35,924 nt of DNA, taken from contig CAZIWA010000055.1 of assembly GCA_964542875.1 (NCBI GenBank), forward strand, positions 1 to 35,924. Direction: 5' to 3'. Shown in pieces: positions 17,266 through 25,100 of the stretch. The notes under the pieces are model-generated. The model was not told the DNA's origin, did no database searches, and saw only the letters and a list, made by a program, of their open reading frames with translations. This stretch comes from CAZGOM01 sp964542875 (lineage in GTDB: Bacteria; Planctomycetota; Phycisphaerae; Phycisphaerales; Phycisphaeraceae). Position numbers and translations under genes: made by a program. Within the stretch, counting starts at the first letter, position 1; every line of letters begins with the position of its first letter.

Positions 17266-17497
17266 ACCCCACTCATCTCAAGCCTTACTTCACGCAACGA
17301 AAAAACTCTTTTTCCAAAGCGCTGTCTCTGTGCGTCAAAACGCCACTGCCCATATCCCGCGAAATTCCCCTTCCGTCCCGCCTATTTGAACGCCGTATCG
17401 CTTTTTTGCTCTGGCTTTACACGTGGCCTTGTGATTAGAGTCATGCTCCCTTTGGGTTCCTACCAAACAACATTCAATCGCCCGCCAGGAGTTGACC

Positions 17498-18565
17498 ATG
17501 TCAGACCCCGTCAAGCAGCCGACCACTTACGACCTTGAACGCGTCCTGGGTTTTGAGTTCATCCGAGCCACCGAAACCGCTGCCCTCGCCGCCTATAAGT
17601 GGATGGGAAAAGGCGACAAGGAAGCCGCCGACTTCGCCGCCTCTGACGCCATCCGCGGCCACTTCGACACCGTCGACATCTCCGGCACCGTCACCATCGG
17701 CGAAGGCATCAAGGACAACGCCCCAGGCATCTTCAAAGGCGAAAAACTCGGCATGTGGAGCCCCAAGGCTCTGCGCATGGCCATCGCCCTCGACCCCGTC
17801 GACGGCACCACCATCGTCTCCAAGGGCCTCCCCGGCGCCATCAGCGTCATCGCCGCCTGCACCCTCGAAGACGAATCCATCGACCCCATGACCGCCCTGG
17901 CCGACATCCCCAGCTTCTACATGAACAAGATCAGCTTCGGCCCCAAGGTCAAAGTCGGCCCCGGCCGAATCCGGCTCGATGCCCCCGTCCAGGACAACCT
18001 TGAAATCCTCGCCCTCAAGCTCGGCAAGCGTCTTCAAGACCTCACCGTCGTCATCCTCGACCGTCCCCGCAACGCCAAGCTCATCGACGAAGTACGCAAG
18101 GCTGGCGCAGCCATCCGCATGATCTCCGACGGCGACATCGCCGGCGCCATCGCACCCGCCATCCCCGGCTCCGGCGTCGACGTCTACATGGGCACAGGCG
18201 GCTCACCCGAAGCCGTCCTCGCCGCAGCCGGCATCAAGTGCCTCGGCGGCGACATCATCTGCCAGATGTGGCCCAAGGACGAAGAAGAACGCGCCTCCCT
18301 CAAGGCCAGCGGCGTCACCGACAAGGACCTCTGCCGCGTCTACCACGCCGACGACCTCGCCAAAGGCAACCGCATCCTCTTCGCCGCCACCGGCGTCTCG
18401 GATTCCACCCTCCTCAAAGGCGTCCGCATGGAGGCCAATCAGGCCATCACCTCCAGCCTCCTCATGCGTGGCCAATACGGCACCACCCGCTACATCCAGG
18501 CCAACCACAACCTCGATTCCAAGCGCTACCGCCTCCGCTCCGACAACAAAGACCACCGGATCTAA
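17498..18565 (+). CDS. glpX: Fructose-1,6-bisphosphatase class II
   Basis: Dephosphorylates fructose-1,6-bisphosphate to fructose-6-phosphate in gluconeogenesis; metal dependent and cytoplasmic. The ATG at 17498 is chosen because AGGAG lies 6 bases upstream (the in-frame TTG at 17492 overlaps it), giving 355 residues, slightly longer than the common 320-340. Family signatures are Glu69 in TIGEGIKDNAP, the lithium-sensitive phosphatase motif DPVDGTT (Asp99-Pro-Val-Asp102-Gly-Thr), and GTGGSPEAVLAAAGIKCLGGDIICQ for substrate binding. The C-terminal part (SDSTLLKGVRM, TTRYIQANHNLDSKRY) fits the family. It stands alone: a 230-base gap upstream and a terminator downstream. Confidence 0.96.
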   Translation: MSDPVKQPTTYDLERVLGFEFIRATETAALAAYKWMGKGDKEAADFAASDAIRGHFDTVDISGTVTIGEGIKDNAPGIFKGEKLGMWSPKALRMAIALDPVDGTTIVSKGLPGAISVIAACTLEDESIDPMTALADIPSFYMNKISFGPKVKVGPGRIRLDAPVQDNLEILALKLGKRLQDLTVVILDRPRNAKLIDEVRKAGAAIRMISDGDIAGAIAPAIPGSGVDVYMGTGGSPEAVLAAAGIKCLGGDIICQMWPKDEEERASLKASGVTDKDLCRVYHADDLAKGNRILFAATGVSDSTLLKGVRMEANQAITSSLLMRGQYGTTRYIQANHNLDSKRYRLRSDNKDHRI

Positions 18566-18605
18566 ACCCCGGCATCAATGATGCTTCTTGCCCATAAACT
18601 CTGAA

Positions 18606-18657
18606 GCGGTCGGATTAGACCTCTTCGTCGTAATCCCACATCCCGTTTTACGACCGC
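18606..18657 (+). other. Nested inverted repeats downstream of glpX
   Basis: GCGGTCG (18606-18612) pairs with CGACCGC (18651-18657), and inside it GGATTA (18612-18617) pairs with TAATCC (18631-18636). The base at 18612 is shared, so the two stems compete or slip by one. This is a candidate 3'-UTR structure between glpX and its terminator. No known family recognised. Confidence 0.35.
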
Positions 18658-18689
18658 AAATCGGGAGAGAGCCCATCACTGACCCTATA

Positions 18690-18721
18690 ACGCCGCAGGC
18701 CATCTGCGGCGTATTTAATTT
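18690..18721 (+). terminator. Hairpin terminator after glpX
   Basis: ACGCCGCAG (18690-18698) pairs with CTGCGGCGT (18704-18712) with a 5-base loop GCCAT, followed by the T-rich tail ATTTAATTT. It is about 125 bases after the glpX stop. Confidence 0.75.
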
Positions 18722-18812
18722 CCATCGCCCATAACCCCGTCATCACCAATCCCAAACATCCCATCAACAACCCCGGTTTACCCTGCCCACGTTCAACACA
18801 GGAGAAACCTTC

Positions 18813-19979
18813 ATGCGTCACCGTCTCACCCCATTGGCACTCCTCTTCCTCTTTGGCTGCTCCCACACCCAGCCCGCCACACAACCCGCCACTCAGCCGG
18901 GGCAGCGGGTTGTGATCTCCAAGCGCTTGCCGTTTGATGTCCCCCCGAGAAACCAGGTTGAAACCCAGCCCTCGGCCCCTGTCGCCGTCGTGGCTCCTCC
19001 GGCCCCGGCCCCTGCTTCCGCCACCCCTGCGCCCGCGCCTGCTCCGGCCGCAGCCCCTGCCGTCATGGTCGACCTGGACTTCCCCAGCTACGCCGCCAAA
19101 TCCAGCATCAAGGCCCGCGCCCGCACGGTCGGGTCCGACACCATGGACAACCTCGCCAACCACTGGTGGGCCGCGTTTGCGCAGTTCCATCCCAATCTTG
19201 TCTACATGCACGAAGGTAAAGGCTCCGGCACCGCCATCCCCGCGCTGCTCGACGGCGCATCTGATTTTGGCCCCATGAGCCGAAAACTCAACGATGCGGA
19301 AATCAAGAACTTCATCGACCGCAAGGGCTACCAGGTCACGCTCCTCCCCGTCGCGGTGGACGCCCTGGCCGTCTACGTCCACAAGGACAACCCCATCGCC
19401 CAGACCGGCCTCACCTTCCCTCAGCTCGACGCCATCTTTTCCTCCTCGCGCCTGTTGGGCAATCCCGACACCACCACCTGGGGCCAACTGGGGCTCACCG
19501 GTTCCTATGCCAACCTGCCCATCCTCGTCGTCAGCCGCAACAAAACCTCCGGCACTTACAGCTTCTTCAAAGAGCACGTCATGAAAAAGGGTGCCTTTAA
19601 AGAAACCAATCTGGAAAAAGTCGGCAGCCACGAGGTCGTCGCCACGATTGAAAAAGACCCCGGCGCCATCGGCTTCTCCGGCATCGCCTATAAAACCCCC
19701 GGCGTTGCCACCGTTCCTCTGGCCGACGCCAAAGGCAAGCCCTTCGTCGTCGCTGACGCCGCCACCGCTTACGCCGGCACCTACCCCCTGGCCCGCTACC
19801 TCTACATCGCCGTCGACGTCCCACCCACCGGCAAGCTCACCGACCTTCAGCGGGAATACATCGCCTTCATCTACAGCAAGGAAGGCCAGCAGCTCGTTGC
19901 CAAGGAAGGCTACTACCCGGTGACCGCCCAGATCGCCCGTGACCACCTCAAAAAAGCCGGTCTCACCCCCGGATTCTAA
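18813..19979 (+). CDS. pstS: PstS-like phosphate-binding lipoprotein
   Basis: A 388-residue periplasmic-binding protein of the PstS/PBP-like-2 group, expected to bind phosphate for an ABC transporter. AGGAG lies 8 bases before ATG 18813. The signal is MRHRLTPLALLFLFG then Cys16, a lipobox. Residues 17-90 are a low-complexity Pro/Ala/Thr/Gln linker (QPATQPATQP, then PAPAPASATPAPAPAPAAAP) that would hold the domain off the membrane. The binding domain spans about 100-385: ARTVGSDTMDNLA at its start, GKGSGTAIPALLDGASDFGPMSR (phosphate loop), SRNKTSGTYSFFKEHV and DPGAIGFSGIAYKT. No pstC, pstA, pstB or phoU gene is adjacent, so transport partners must lie elsewhere. A role as phosphate sensor or scavenger is possible. 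Confidence 0.88.
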   Translation: MRHRLTPLALLFLFGCSHTQPATQPATQPGQRVVISKRLPFDVPPRNQVETQPSAPVAVVAPPAPAPASATPAPAPAPAAAPAVMVDLDFPSYAAKSSIKARARTVGSDTMDNLANHWWAAFAQFHPNLVYMHEGKGSGTAIPALLDGASDFGPMSRKLNDAEIKNFIDRKGYQVTLLPVAVDALAVYVHKDNPIAQTGLTFPQLDAIFSSSRLLGNPDTTTWGQLGLTGSYANLPILVVSRNKTSGTYSFFKEHVMKKGAFKETNLEKVGSHEVVATIEKDPGAIGFSGIAYKTPGVATVPLADAKGKPFVVADAATAYAGTYPLARYLYIAVDVPPTGKLTDLQREYIAFIYSKEGQQLVAKEGYYPVTAQIARDHLKKAGLTPGF

Positions 19980-19987
19980 ATCTCCGC

Positions 19988-20104
19988 CGTAGGGTGCGGC
20001 CGAATCCTCGAGGCCCACCACGCCGCACACAAGTCCCCCCAACAACCAAATCACCCAAACAGCACCGCCCACAAACCGGTGCTCTTTTATTCCAAATCTC
20101 CCCT
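19988..20104 (+). repeat. Tandem 117-bp repeat, copy 1
   Basis: Complete unit starting CGTAGGGTGCGGCCGA. It contains a first hairpin (GGTG, bulged C, GGCC; 10-base loop; GGCCCACC) and a second, terminator-like hairpin: AGCACCG (20061-20067), loop CCCACAAAC, CGGTGCT (20077-20083), followed by CTTTTATT. The unit begins 8 bases after the pstS stop. Confidence 0.9.
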
Positions 20105-20155
20105 CGTAGGGTGCGGCCGAGTCCCCGAGGCCCACCACGCCACACACAAGTCCCC
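20105..20155 (+). repeat. Tandem 117-bp repeat, copy 2 (cut by assembly gap)
   Basis: Starts exactly 117 bases after copy 1 and matches it for 51 bases apart from a few changes (gagtccccga loop instead of gaatcctcga; cacacac instead of cgcacac). It then runs into the N-run. Confidence 0.9.
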
Positions 20156-20255
20156 NNNNNNNNNNNNNNNNNNNNNNNNNNNNNNNNNNNNNNNNNNNNN
20201 NNNNNNNNNNNNNNNNNNNNNNNNNNNNNNNNNNNNNNNNNNNNNNNNNNNNNNN
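20156..20255. other. Assembly gap (100 N)
   Basis: Exactly 100 N, the usual placeholder for a gap of unknown length. It lies inside the tandem array, so the repeats very likely broke the assembly and further copies may be missing. Confidence 0.97.
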
Positions 20256-20360
20256 CCCTCGTAGGGTGCGGCCGAGTCCCCGAGGCCCACCACGCCACAC
20301 ACAAGTCCCCTCAACAACCAAATCACCCAAACAGCACCGCCCACAAACCGGTGTTCTTTA
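20256..20360 (+). repeat. Tandem 117-bp repeat, last copy
   Basis: The copy after the gap begins CGTAGGGTGCGGCCGA at 20260 and is nearly identical to copy 2. Its terminal hairpin is AGCACCG (20333-20339) with CGGTGTT (20349-20355), one pair now a G-T wobble, then CTTTACC. Similarity to the unit fades near 20360. Confidence 0.9.
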
Positions 20361-20472
20361 CCTCTCCATCTCAAACGCCCCCCATCTAAATCCACAAAAT
20401 CTTCCAGAACAATCCACCTCCTCTGGAGTCTAGAATGATGTCAATATTTTGGCTTACCCCAGGAGGTTTCCG

Positions 20473-21678
20473 GTGTCCCATCGTCTATTCTTCGCCTTCG
20501 CCGCCCTTCTCATCCTGATCCTGGCCTCCCCTGCCCGGGCACAACCCGCCGACCAGCCTGCGGATCAACCCAAGCTCACCCTCGCCATCCGCAGCGATCA
20601 GCAATCCTTCAAAGCCGGCGACGAAATCCCCATCGTCTTTGAGATCACCAACACCGGAACCGCACCTTACGAATACTGGGACCGAAGCTACGACCGTTCC
20701 GGCCGAATGCCTGAATTCAAACTCACGGCCGCCAAAAACGGCGCTCCTCTCCCCGATCCGCGTGAAGTTCTCAAGGGCGCATTTTTCTTCGGCGGACTCG
20801 CACCCAGCGCCACACTGGCGCCCGGCAAATCCTTCACCAAAACCATCGTCTTAAACCGCTGGGTGCTCATCTCTCAGCCCGGCAAATACACAGTCATCGG
20901 GTCGTACCATCTCTTCAAGGACAACCCTTACGTCATTTCGCCCTCCATCGATATCACCGTGACGCCCCGCACCGATGAAGAAATGGCCGCTTACATCAAA
21001 GACCTCTCCGCGCAGCTCACCGCCGTCCTGGCCGCCAAACGCGAACCCGGCGACGACAAAGCCAGCCCGCTCATTCAAAAACTCATGTACACCCGAGACC
21101 CGCGGATCCTCCCCGCATTGGTCAAGGCCATGAACACGCCTGACAGCGGCAATGCCGCCTTCTGGGCCGGGGAAGCGATCGAGTGCTACCTCCCCAAAGA
21201 CGAGAAAAACACCGAGGCCCTCATCGAATCGGCCACCAAAAACGGCCTCACCAACGGCATGGTCCGCCTGCTTCAAAACACCGGCGTGCCTCAGGACAAA
21301 ATCAAAAAGCTCATCGCCATCTCCCTCTCCCCGGACCACCCCGCATCCCACGCCGAAGCCGCCCTGGCGGCCCAACAGCTAAGCGATGATTCCTTCACCC
21401 CCCGGCTCATCGCCATCGCGACCGACAAGAAGAGCCCAGCCAGAGTCCAGGCCATCTACGCGCTCGCCTTCAACCGGACTGATGAATCCGTCGCCACCCT
21501 CAAGCAGCTTCTGAAAGAAAACAATCCACAGCCATACACCAGCGACACCATCGCCAAAACCACAAGAGCATCCATCCGCATCGCCTACACTCTCCGCGGC
21601 AACACCCAGGGTCGCAAGCTCAGCCCCGACGACTTCGACAAAGACTTTCAAGAGCCCGCCAAGCCGCCCCACGAATAA
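20473..21678 (+). CDS. Secreted protein with Ig-like domain and HEAT-like repeats
   Basis: A 401-residue exported protein of unknown function. GTG 20473 is chosen because AGGAGG lies 6 bases upstream and the signal peptide then starts at once (MSHRLFFAFAALLILILASPARA, likely cut after ARA). Residues about 30-155 resemble a BsuPI/immunoglobulin-like beta sandwich: LAIRSDQQSFKAGDEIPIVFEITNTG, later LAPGKSFTKTI and QPGKYTVIGSYH. Residues about 175-380 are helical and repetitive, with pairs such as DPRILPALVKAMN, AEAALAAQQL and SPARVQAIYALAFNRTDESVATLKQLL, like HEAT repeats. Such proteins are common in planctomycetes and probably mediate protein-protein contacts outside the cytoplasm. It follows the repeat array and has its own ribosome site; TAGAAT at 20431 may be its -10. 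Confidence 0.82.
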   Translation: MSHRLFFAFAALLILILASPARAQPADQPADQPKLTLAIRSDQQSFKAGDEIPIVFEITNTGTAPYEYWDRSYDRSGRMPEFKLTAAKNGAPLPDPREVLKGAFFFGGLAPSATLAPGKSFTKTIVLNRWVLISQPGKYTVIGSYHLFKDNPYVISPSIDITVTPRTDEEMAAYIKDLSAQLTAVLAAKREPGDDKASPLIQKLMYTRDPRILPALVKAMNTPDSGNAAFWAGEAIECYLPKDEKNTEALIESATKNGLTNGMVRLLQNTGVPQDKIKKLIAISLSPDHPASHAEAALAAQQLSDDSFTPRLIAIATDKKSPARVQAIYALAFNRTDESVATLKQLLKENNPQPYTSDTIAKTTRASIRIAYTLRGNTQGRKLSPDDFDKDFQEPAKPPHE

Positions 21679-21911
21679 CAAAGAAATTCAACCTGCCCTT
21701 GCAGAATAAGAAGCCTGCGGCCTTTTCGGGGTTCGGGTCTGGAGTAGAGCCGACGGTGGAAAGGTGATGCCTGTGTGTCGTGAATTGGTATGGCCCACTG
21801 GGCCGTTCTTGTAGACGTTTCAGCTTCTTACTTCATCGCTTTTCCACTCTTACCCGTACCCGAAACCCCAAACCCGACAAGACCGCAGGCCCCCCTGATC
21901 CACCCACATTT

Positions 21912-21934
21912 TAGTGTTATGCTCGATAACACTA
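21912..21934. promoter_or_regulatory. 23-bp palindromic operator at the GH116 start
   Basis: Perfect 9-bp arms TAGTGTTAT (21912-21920) and ATAACACTA (21926-21934) around the 5-base centre GCTCG. The last base is the A of the preferred ATG. TGTTAT inside the left arm could also serve as a -10, giving a near-leaderless message. This strongly suggests a repressor operator, or an RNA hairpin hiding the start codon. Confidence 0.6.
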
Positions 21935-24486
21935 TGCCAAACACCAACCCCGCCTGGCCCATTCTCAAAACCTATCCGGCCACCCATCTCGAACAAATCG
22001 CCATGCCCACAGGCGGCATCGGCACCGGCACCATCTCCCTGGGCGGCCGCGGAAACCTCTGCGACTGGGAAGTGATGAACAAACCCGCCAAAGGCTTCAT
22101 CCCCTTCGGCTTTCACCCCGGCTCCGCCCAGCGGCTCGGCCCCTTCTTCGCCGTCCGCGCGCAGTCGCCCAAGCAGACGCCCATGGCACGCCTCCTGGAA
22201 GGCCCACTCCCCGTCAGCGCACGTCAGGGTGTCTTTGGCTCCATGGCCATCAACCATGGGCTGCCTCGCTTTAAGAGCGCAAAATTCCACGCCGCTTACC
22301 CCTTGGCCCAGGTGGAACTCACCGACAACACCCTCCCGTTTGAAGCACGCCTGGAAGTCTTCAACCCCCTTGTTCCCGGCGATACTCCCGCCTCCAGCCT
22401 CCCCGTCATGGCCCTGCGCGCCGTCATCACCAATCGCACTGCCAAGCCCCTCTCCGTCACCGTCGCCGGCTCCATCCCCAACTTCATCGGCGTTGATCCC
22501 AGCCACACCGTCCGCGCCTTCGCCGGCCTCCCCACCCTCGTCGGCGGCAAGGACAACCTCAACACCTTCACCCACACCCAACAGCTCCAGGGCCTCCTCC
22601 TCACCGCCCCAACGCTGGACATCGCTTCCCCCTTTCACGGCTCACTCGCCCTGGCCACCACCGCCGCCTCAGGCGTCTCCCATCGCACCGACTGGACCAC
22701 AGGCGGCTGGTCCGAAGGCATCCTCGACTTCTGGGAAGACCTCCTCGCCGACGGCGCGCTAGACCCACGCCCCATGGCCGGCCACGACCGCCCCCACGCC
22801 TCCCTGGCCGTCAAAGCCAACCTCAAGCCACGCCAATCCCACACCTTCACCTTCCTCATCACCTGGCACTTCCCCAACCGGCTCGACTGGTTCAACAACC
22901 TCACCATCGGCAACCTCTACACCACGCTCTACAAAAACGCCTGGGACGCCGCGGAAAAAATCGCCCCCCAGCTCCCCGCACTCGAAAAGAAAACCGTCGC
23001 TTTCGTCCAGGCTCTGGCCTCCTCCGACCTTCCCCCCATCGCCAAGGAAGCCGCTCTCTTTAACATCTCCACCCTCCGATCCCAGACCTGCTTTCAAACG
23101 CCCGACGGCCACCTCTTCGGCTGGGAGGGCTCGGGCATCCACGCCGGCTCCTGTCACGGCAACTGCACCCACGTCTGGAACTACGAACAAACCGTCGGCT
23201 ATCTCTTTGGCGATCTCAGCCGGTCCATGCGCAAGATCGAATTCCTCCACTCCACCGCGGACACCGGCGTCATGTGCTTCCGGACGGAATTCCCCCTCGA
23301 CAAGCTCCCCGGCTTTTATGTCGCCGCGGCCGATGGCCAGATGGGCACGCTCGTGCGACTCTATCGGGATTGGCAGCTTTCCGGAGATGACGCTTTCCTT
23401 AAATCCCTCTGGCCCAAAGCCAAACGCGCCCTCGAATTCTGCTGGACCCCAGGCGGGTGGGACGCCGATCAGGACGGCCTCATGGAAGGCTGCCAGCACA
23501 ACACCATGGACGTCGAATACTTCGGCCCCAACCCTCAGATGACCGGCTGGTACCTCGCCGCTCTTCGCGCCTGTGAAGAGATGGCCCGCTACCTGGGCGA
23601 AACCGCCTTCGCTGACAAATGCCACGCCCTCTTTAACTCCGGCAGCGCCTTCATGGACATTCGCCTCTTCAACGGCGAATACTTTGAGCACAAAATCATC
23701 CCCATCCCCGACAAATCCCACATCCACCCCTCCCTCTGCGCCGGCATGGGCTCCACCAACTTCGCCGCACCAGACCTCCAGCTCGGCCCCGGCTGCCTGG
23801 TGGATCAGCTCGTCGGCCAATTCGCCGCCCACGCCGCGGGCCTGGGCCACCTGCACGACAAGAAGAAGATCAAAACCACCCTCGCCTCCATTGTGAAATA
23901 CAACACCGTCGAAAACTTCGACCAGCGCTTTAACAACATGCGCAGCTATGCCATGGGCAACGAACGCGCTCTCGTCATGGCCGACTATCCCCGAGGCGCC
24001 CGTCCCGCCAAACCCTTCCCCTACTTCGCCGAAGTCATGACCGGCTTTGAGTACACCGCAGCCCTGGGCATGATCTACGAAGGCATGGAAAAGCAAGGCC
24101 TGCGCGCCATCGCCGACATCCGCGCCCGCTACGACGGCCTGAGCCGCAACCCCTTCGACGAAGCCGAATGCGGGCACCACTACGCCCGCGCCATGATCGC
24201 CTGGGGTGCCATCCTCGCCCTCACCGGCTTCAACTATTCCGCAGTCACCGGCGGCCTCACCTTCAAAGCCAAGCCCGGCAAGCACACCTGGTTTTTCTCC
24301 ACCGGCTCCGCCTGGGGCTCCGTCGCCCAGCACACCGCCAAAACCAGGAGCACTGTCGAACTCCAACTCCTCTCCGGTTCCCTTTCACTCAAATCCCTCA
24401 CCTTGACCGGCCTGGGCAGCCAAATCCTCCTCAAACCCAAAACCCTCAAAGCCGGACAAACTTTCAAGATCATCCTCACGGCCTAA
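21934..24486 (+). CDS. GH116 family glycosidase (glucosylceramidase-like / beta-glucosidase)
   Basis: An 850-residue enzyme of glycoside hydrolase family 116, related to human GBA2 and to bacterial beta-glucosidases/xylosidases, with retaining hydrolysis of beta-glycosides. The N-terminal beta domain (IAMPTGGIGTGTISLGGRGNL, residues about 20-330) packs on the (alpha/alpha)6 catalytic domain (about 350-800). The expected nucleophile is Glu418 in CTHVWNYEQ, and the acid/base is Asp526 in QHNTMDVEYFGPNP; both are intact. There is no signal peptide, so it probably acts in the cytoplasm on imported glycosides. The start is uncertain: ATG 21934 sits at the edge of the palindrome, ATG 21919 is inside it and ATG 21790 would add 48 unlikely residues. 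None has a good Shine-Dalgarno. Substrate cannot be told from sequence. Confidence 0.92.
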   Translation: MPNTNPAWPILKTYPATHLEQIAMPTGGIGTGTISLGGRGNLCDWEVMNKPAKGFIPFGFHPGSAQRLGPFFAVRAQSPKQTPMARLLEGPLPVSARQGVFGSMAINHGLPRFKSAKFHAAYPLAQVELTDNTLPFEARLEVFNPLVPGDTPASSLPVMALRAVITNRTAKPLSVTVAGSIPNFIGVDPSHTVRAFAGLPTLVGGKDNLNTFTHTQQLQGLLLTAPTLDIASPFHGSLALATTAASGVSHRTDWTTGGWSEGILDFWEDLLADGALDPRPMAGHDRPHASLAVKANLKPRQSHTFTFLITWHFPNRLDWFNNLTIGNLYTTLYKNAWDAAEKIAPQLPALEKKTVAFVQALASSDLPPIAKEAALFNISTLRSQTCFQTPDGHLFGWEGSGIHAGSCHGNCTHVWNYEQTVGYLFGDLSRSMRKIEFLHSTADTGVMCFRTEFPLDKLPGFYVAAADGQMGTLVRLYRDWQLSGDDAFLKSLWPKAKRALEFCWTPGGWDADQDGLMEGCQHNTMDVEYFGPNPQMTGWYLAALRACEEMARYLGETAFADKCHALFNSGSAFMDIRLFNGEYFEHKIIPIPDKSHIHPSLCAGMGSTNFAAPDLQLGPGCLVDQLVGQFAAHAAGLGHLHDKKKIKTTLASIVKYNTVENFDQRFNNMRSYAMGNERALVMADYPRGARPAKPFPYFAEVMTGFEYTAALGMIYEGMEKQGLRAIADIRARYDGLSRNPFDEAECGHHYARAMIAWGAILALTGFNYSAVTGGLTFKAKPGKHTWFFSTGSAWGSVAQHTAKTRSTVELQLLSGSLSLKSLTLTGLGSQILLKPKTLKAGQTFKIILTA

Positions 24487-24493
24487 CACGTTT

Positions 24494-24575
24494 TTTGAAG
24501 ACGATTGTCATTGATCAGGACACCAATGGGAATCTTTCGATCCTTGTGACGATTTACTACGCCCGAATAAGGTGA
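24494..24575 (+). pseudogene. Possible 3' remnant of a gene upstream of the XRE regulator
   Basis: In the frame ending at TGA 24573, about 26 codons after the GH116 stop read as protein-like sequence (FLKTIVIDQDTNGNLSILVTIYYARIR, given as its two halves FLKTIVIDQDTNG and NLSILVTIYYARIR). The stop is 5 bases before the XRE start, typical of a coupled gene pair such as toxin then antitoxin. No start codon with a ribosome site exists, so if real it is a 5'-truncated remnant. Weak evidence; chance is possible. Confidence 0.25.
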
Positions 24576-24580
24576 ATTTG

Positions 24581-24979
24581 ATGAAAACCCTCGAAAATAC
24601 CGCCACGCCTGCCCGCAAAACCATCCCTTACACCATGGCCCTCGGCGATGGCCGAACACTCTTTATCGCCATTCCCGCTGAAATGGTCGAATACGATCGC
24701 ACGGGTGAAATGTGCTTCACGCCCGATGGTATCGATCATCTCGACAAGATCCGATCTCTCGCCATCGACAACCCAGCAAAACCAACCCCCGGCTATCTTC
24801 AAGCCGTGCGCAAAGCCATGGGCCTCACTCAATCTCAGCTAGCCAAGAAACTCCACCTGAGCACCATCTCCATCAAACGATGGGAAACCGGTACGCTCCA
24901 CCCCGGCCCAATCTCCCTCCTCAAACTCCGCCGTGCCGTCGACCAAGCCACTCGCCGCGGCATCACCATAGAAAAATAA
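24581..24979 (+). CDS. XRE-family helix-turn-helix protein, antitoxin-like
   Basis: A 132-residue DNA-binding protein. ATG 24581 has AAGGTGA 5 bases upstream; an in-frame GTG at 24572 is less likely. The N-terminal half (about 15-50, IPYTMALGDGRTLFIAIPAEMVEYDRTG) is a small beta domain. The C-terminal half (about 68-125) is a Cro/C1-type helix-turn-helix: PGYLQAVRKAMGLTQSQLAKKLHLSTISIKRWETG. The layout resembles antitoxins of the MqsA/HigA kind without the zinc-binding cysteines. No intact toxin gene lies beside it: GH116 ends 94 bases upstream and the GntR gene follows. It may be an orphan antitoxin or a local regulator. Confidence 0.8.
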   Translation: MKTLENTATPARKTIPYTMALGDGRTLFIAIPAEMVEYDRTGEMCFTPDGIDHLDKIRSLAIDNPAKPTPGYLQAVRKAMGLTQSQLAKKLHLSTISIKRWETGTLHPGPISLLKLRRAVDQATRRGITIEK

Positions 24980-25046
24980 ACCCCGCCCTCGTCCACTGGC
25001 CACTCCTTTCTCTCTGGCCAGACCCGAGACCCTTCTTTAGCAACCC

Positions 25047-25075
25047 TTGACAACCAAAAAGTTGTATGCAATTAT
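25047..25075 (+). promoter_or_regulatory. Promoter of the GntR gene
   Basis: TTGACA (25047-25052, perfect consensus), a 17-base spacer, then AATTAT (25070-25075, 4 of 6). The start would fall near 25082, one or two bases before ATG 25083, so the message may be leaderless. No Shine-Dalgarno is present, which agrees. Confidence 0.5.
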
Positions 25076-25100
25076 CTAAATCATGACATTTGGTATACAA
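25062..25100. promoter_or_regulatory. Twin operator-like sites for the GntR regulator
   Basis: TTGTATGCAA (25062-25071) and TTGGTATACAA (25090-25100) are near-palindromes of the TTGTATACAA type reported for several FCD-group GntR proteins. Their centres are 29 bases apart, about three helix turns, one on the promoter and one just after the start codon. Autorepression is inferred. Confidence 0.5.

Noticed and set aside
18648..20330. Long minus-strand frame across pstS and the repeat array
   Set aside because: It runs antisense to a clear PstS gene and through the N gap. It stays open only because of high GC content and the repeat period being a multiple of three.
19988..20360. CRISPR array
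   Set aside because: The repeat unit is a contiguous 117-bp tandem sequence with no short direct repeats separated by unique spacers, and no cas genes nearby.
21790..21933. 48-residue N-terminal extension of GH116
   Set aside because: The extension has no family similarity and no ribosome site, and the conserved part begins after ATG 21934.
22759..24366. 535-codon minus-strand frame opposite GH116
   Set aside because: Shadow of the GH116 gene, which has intact catalytic motifs.
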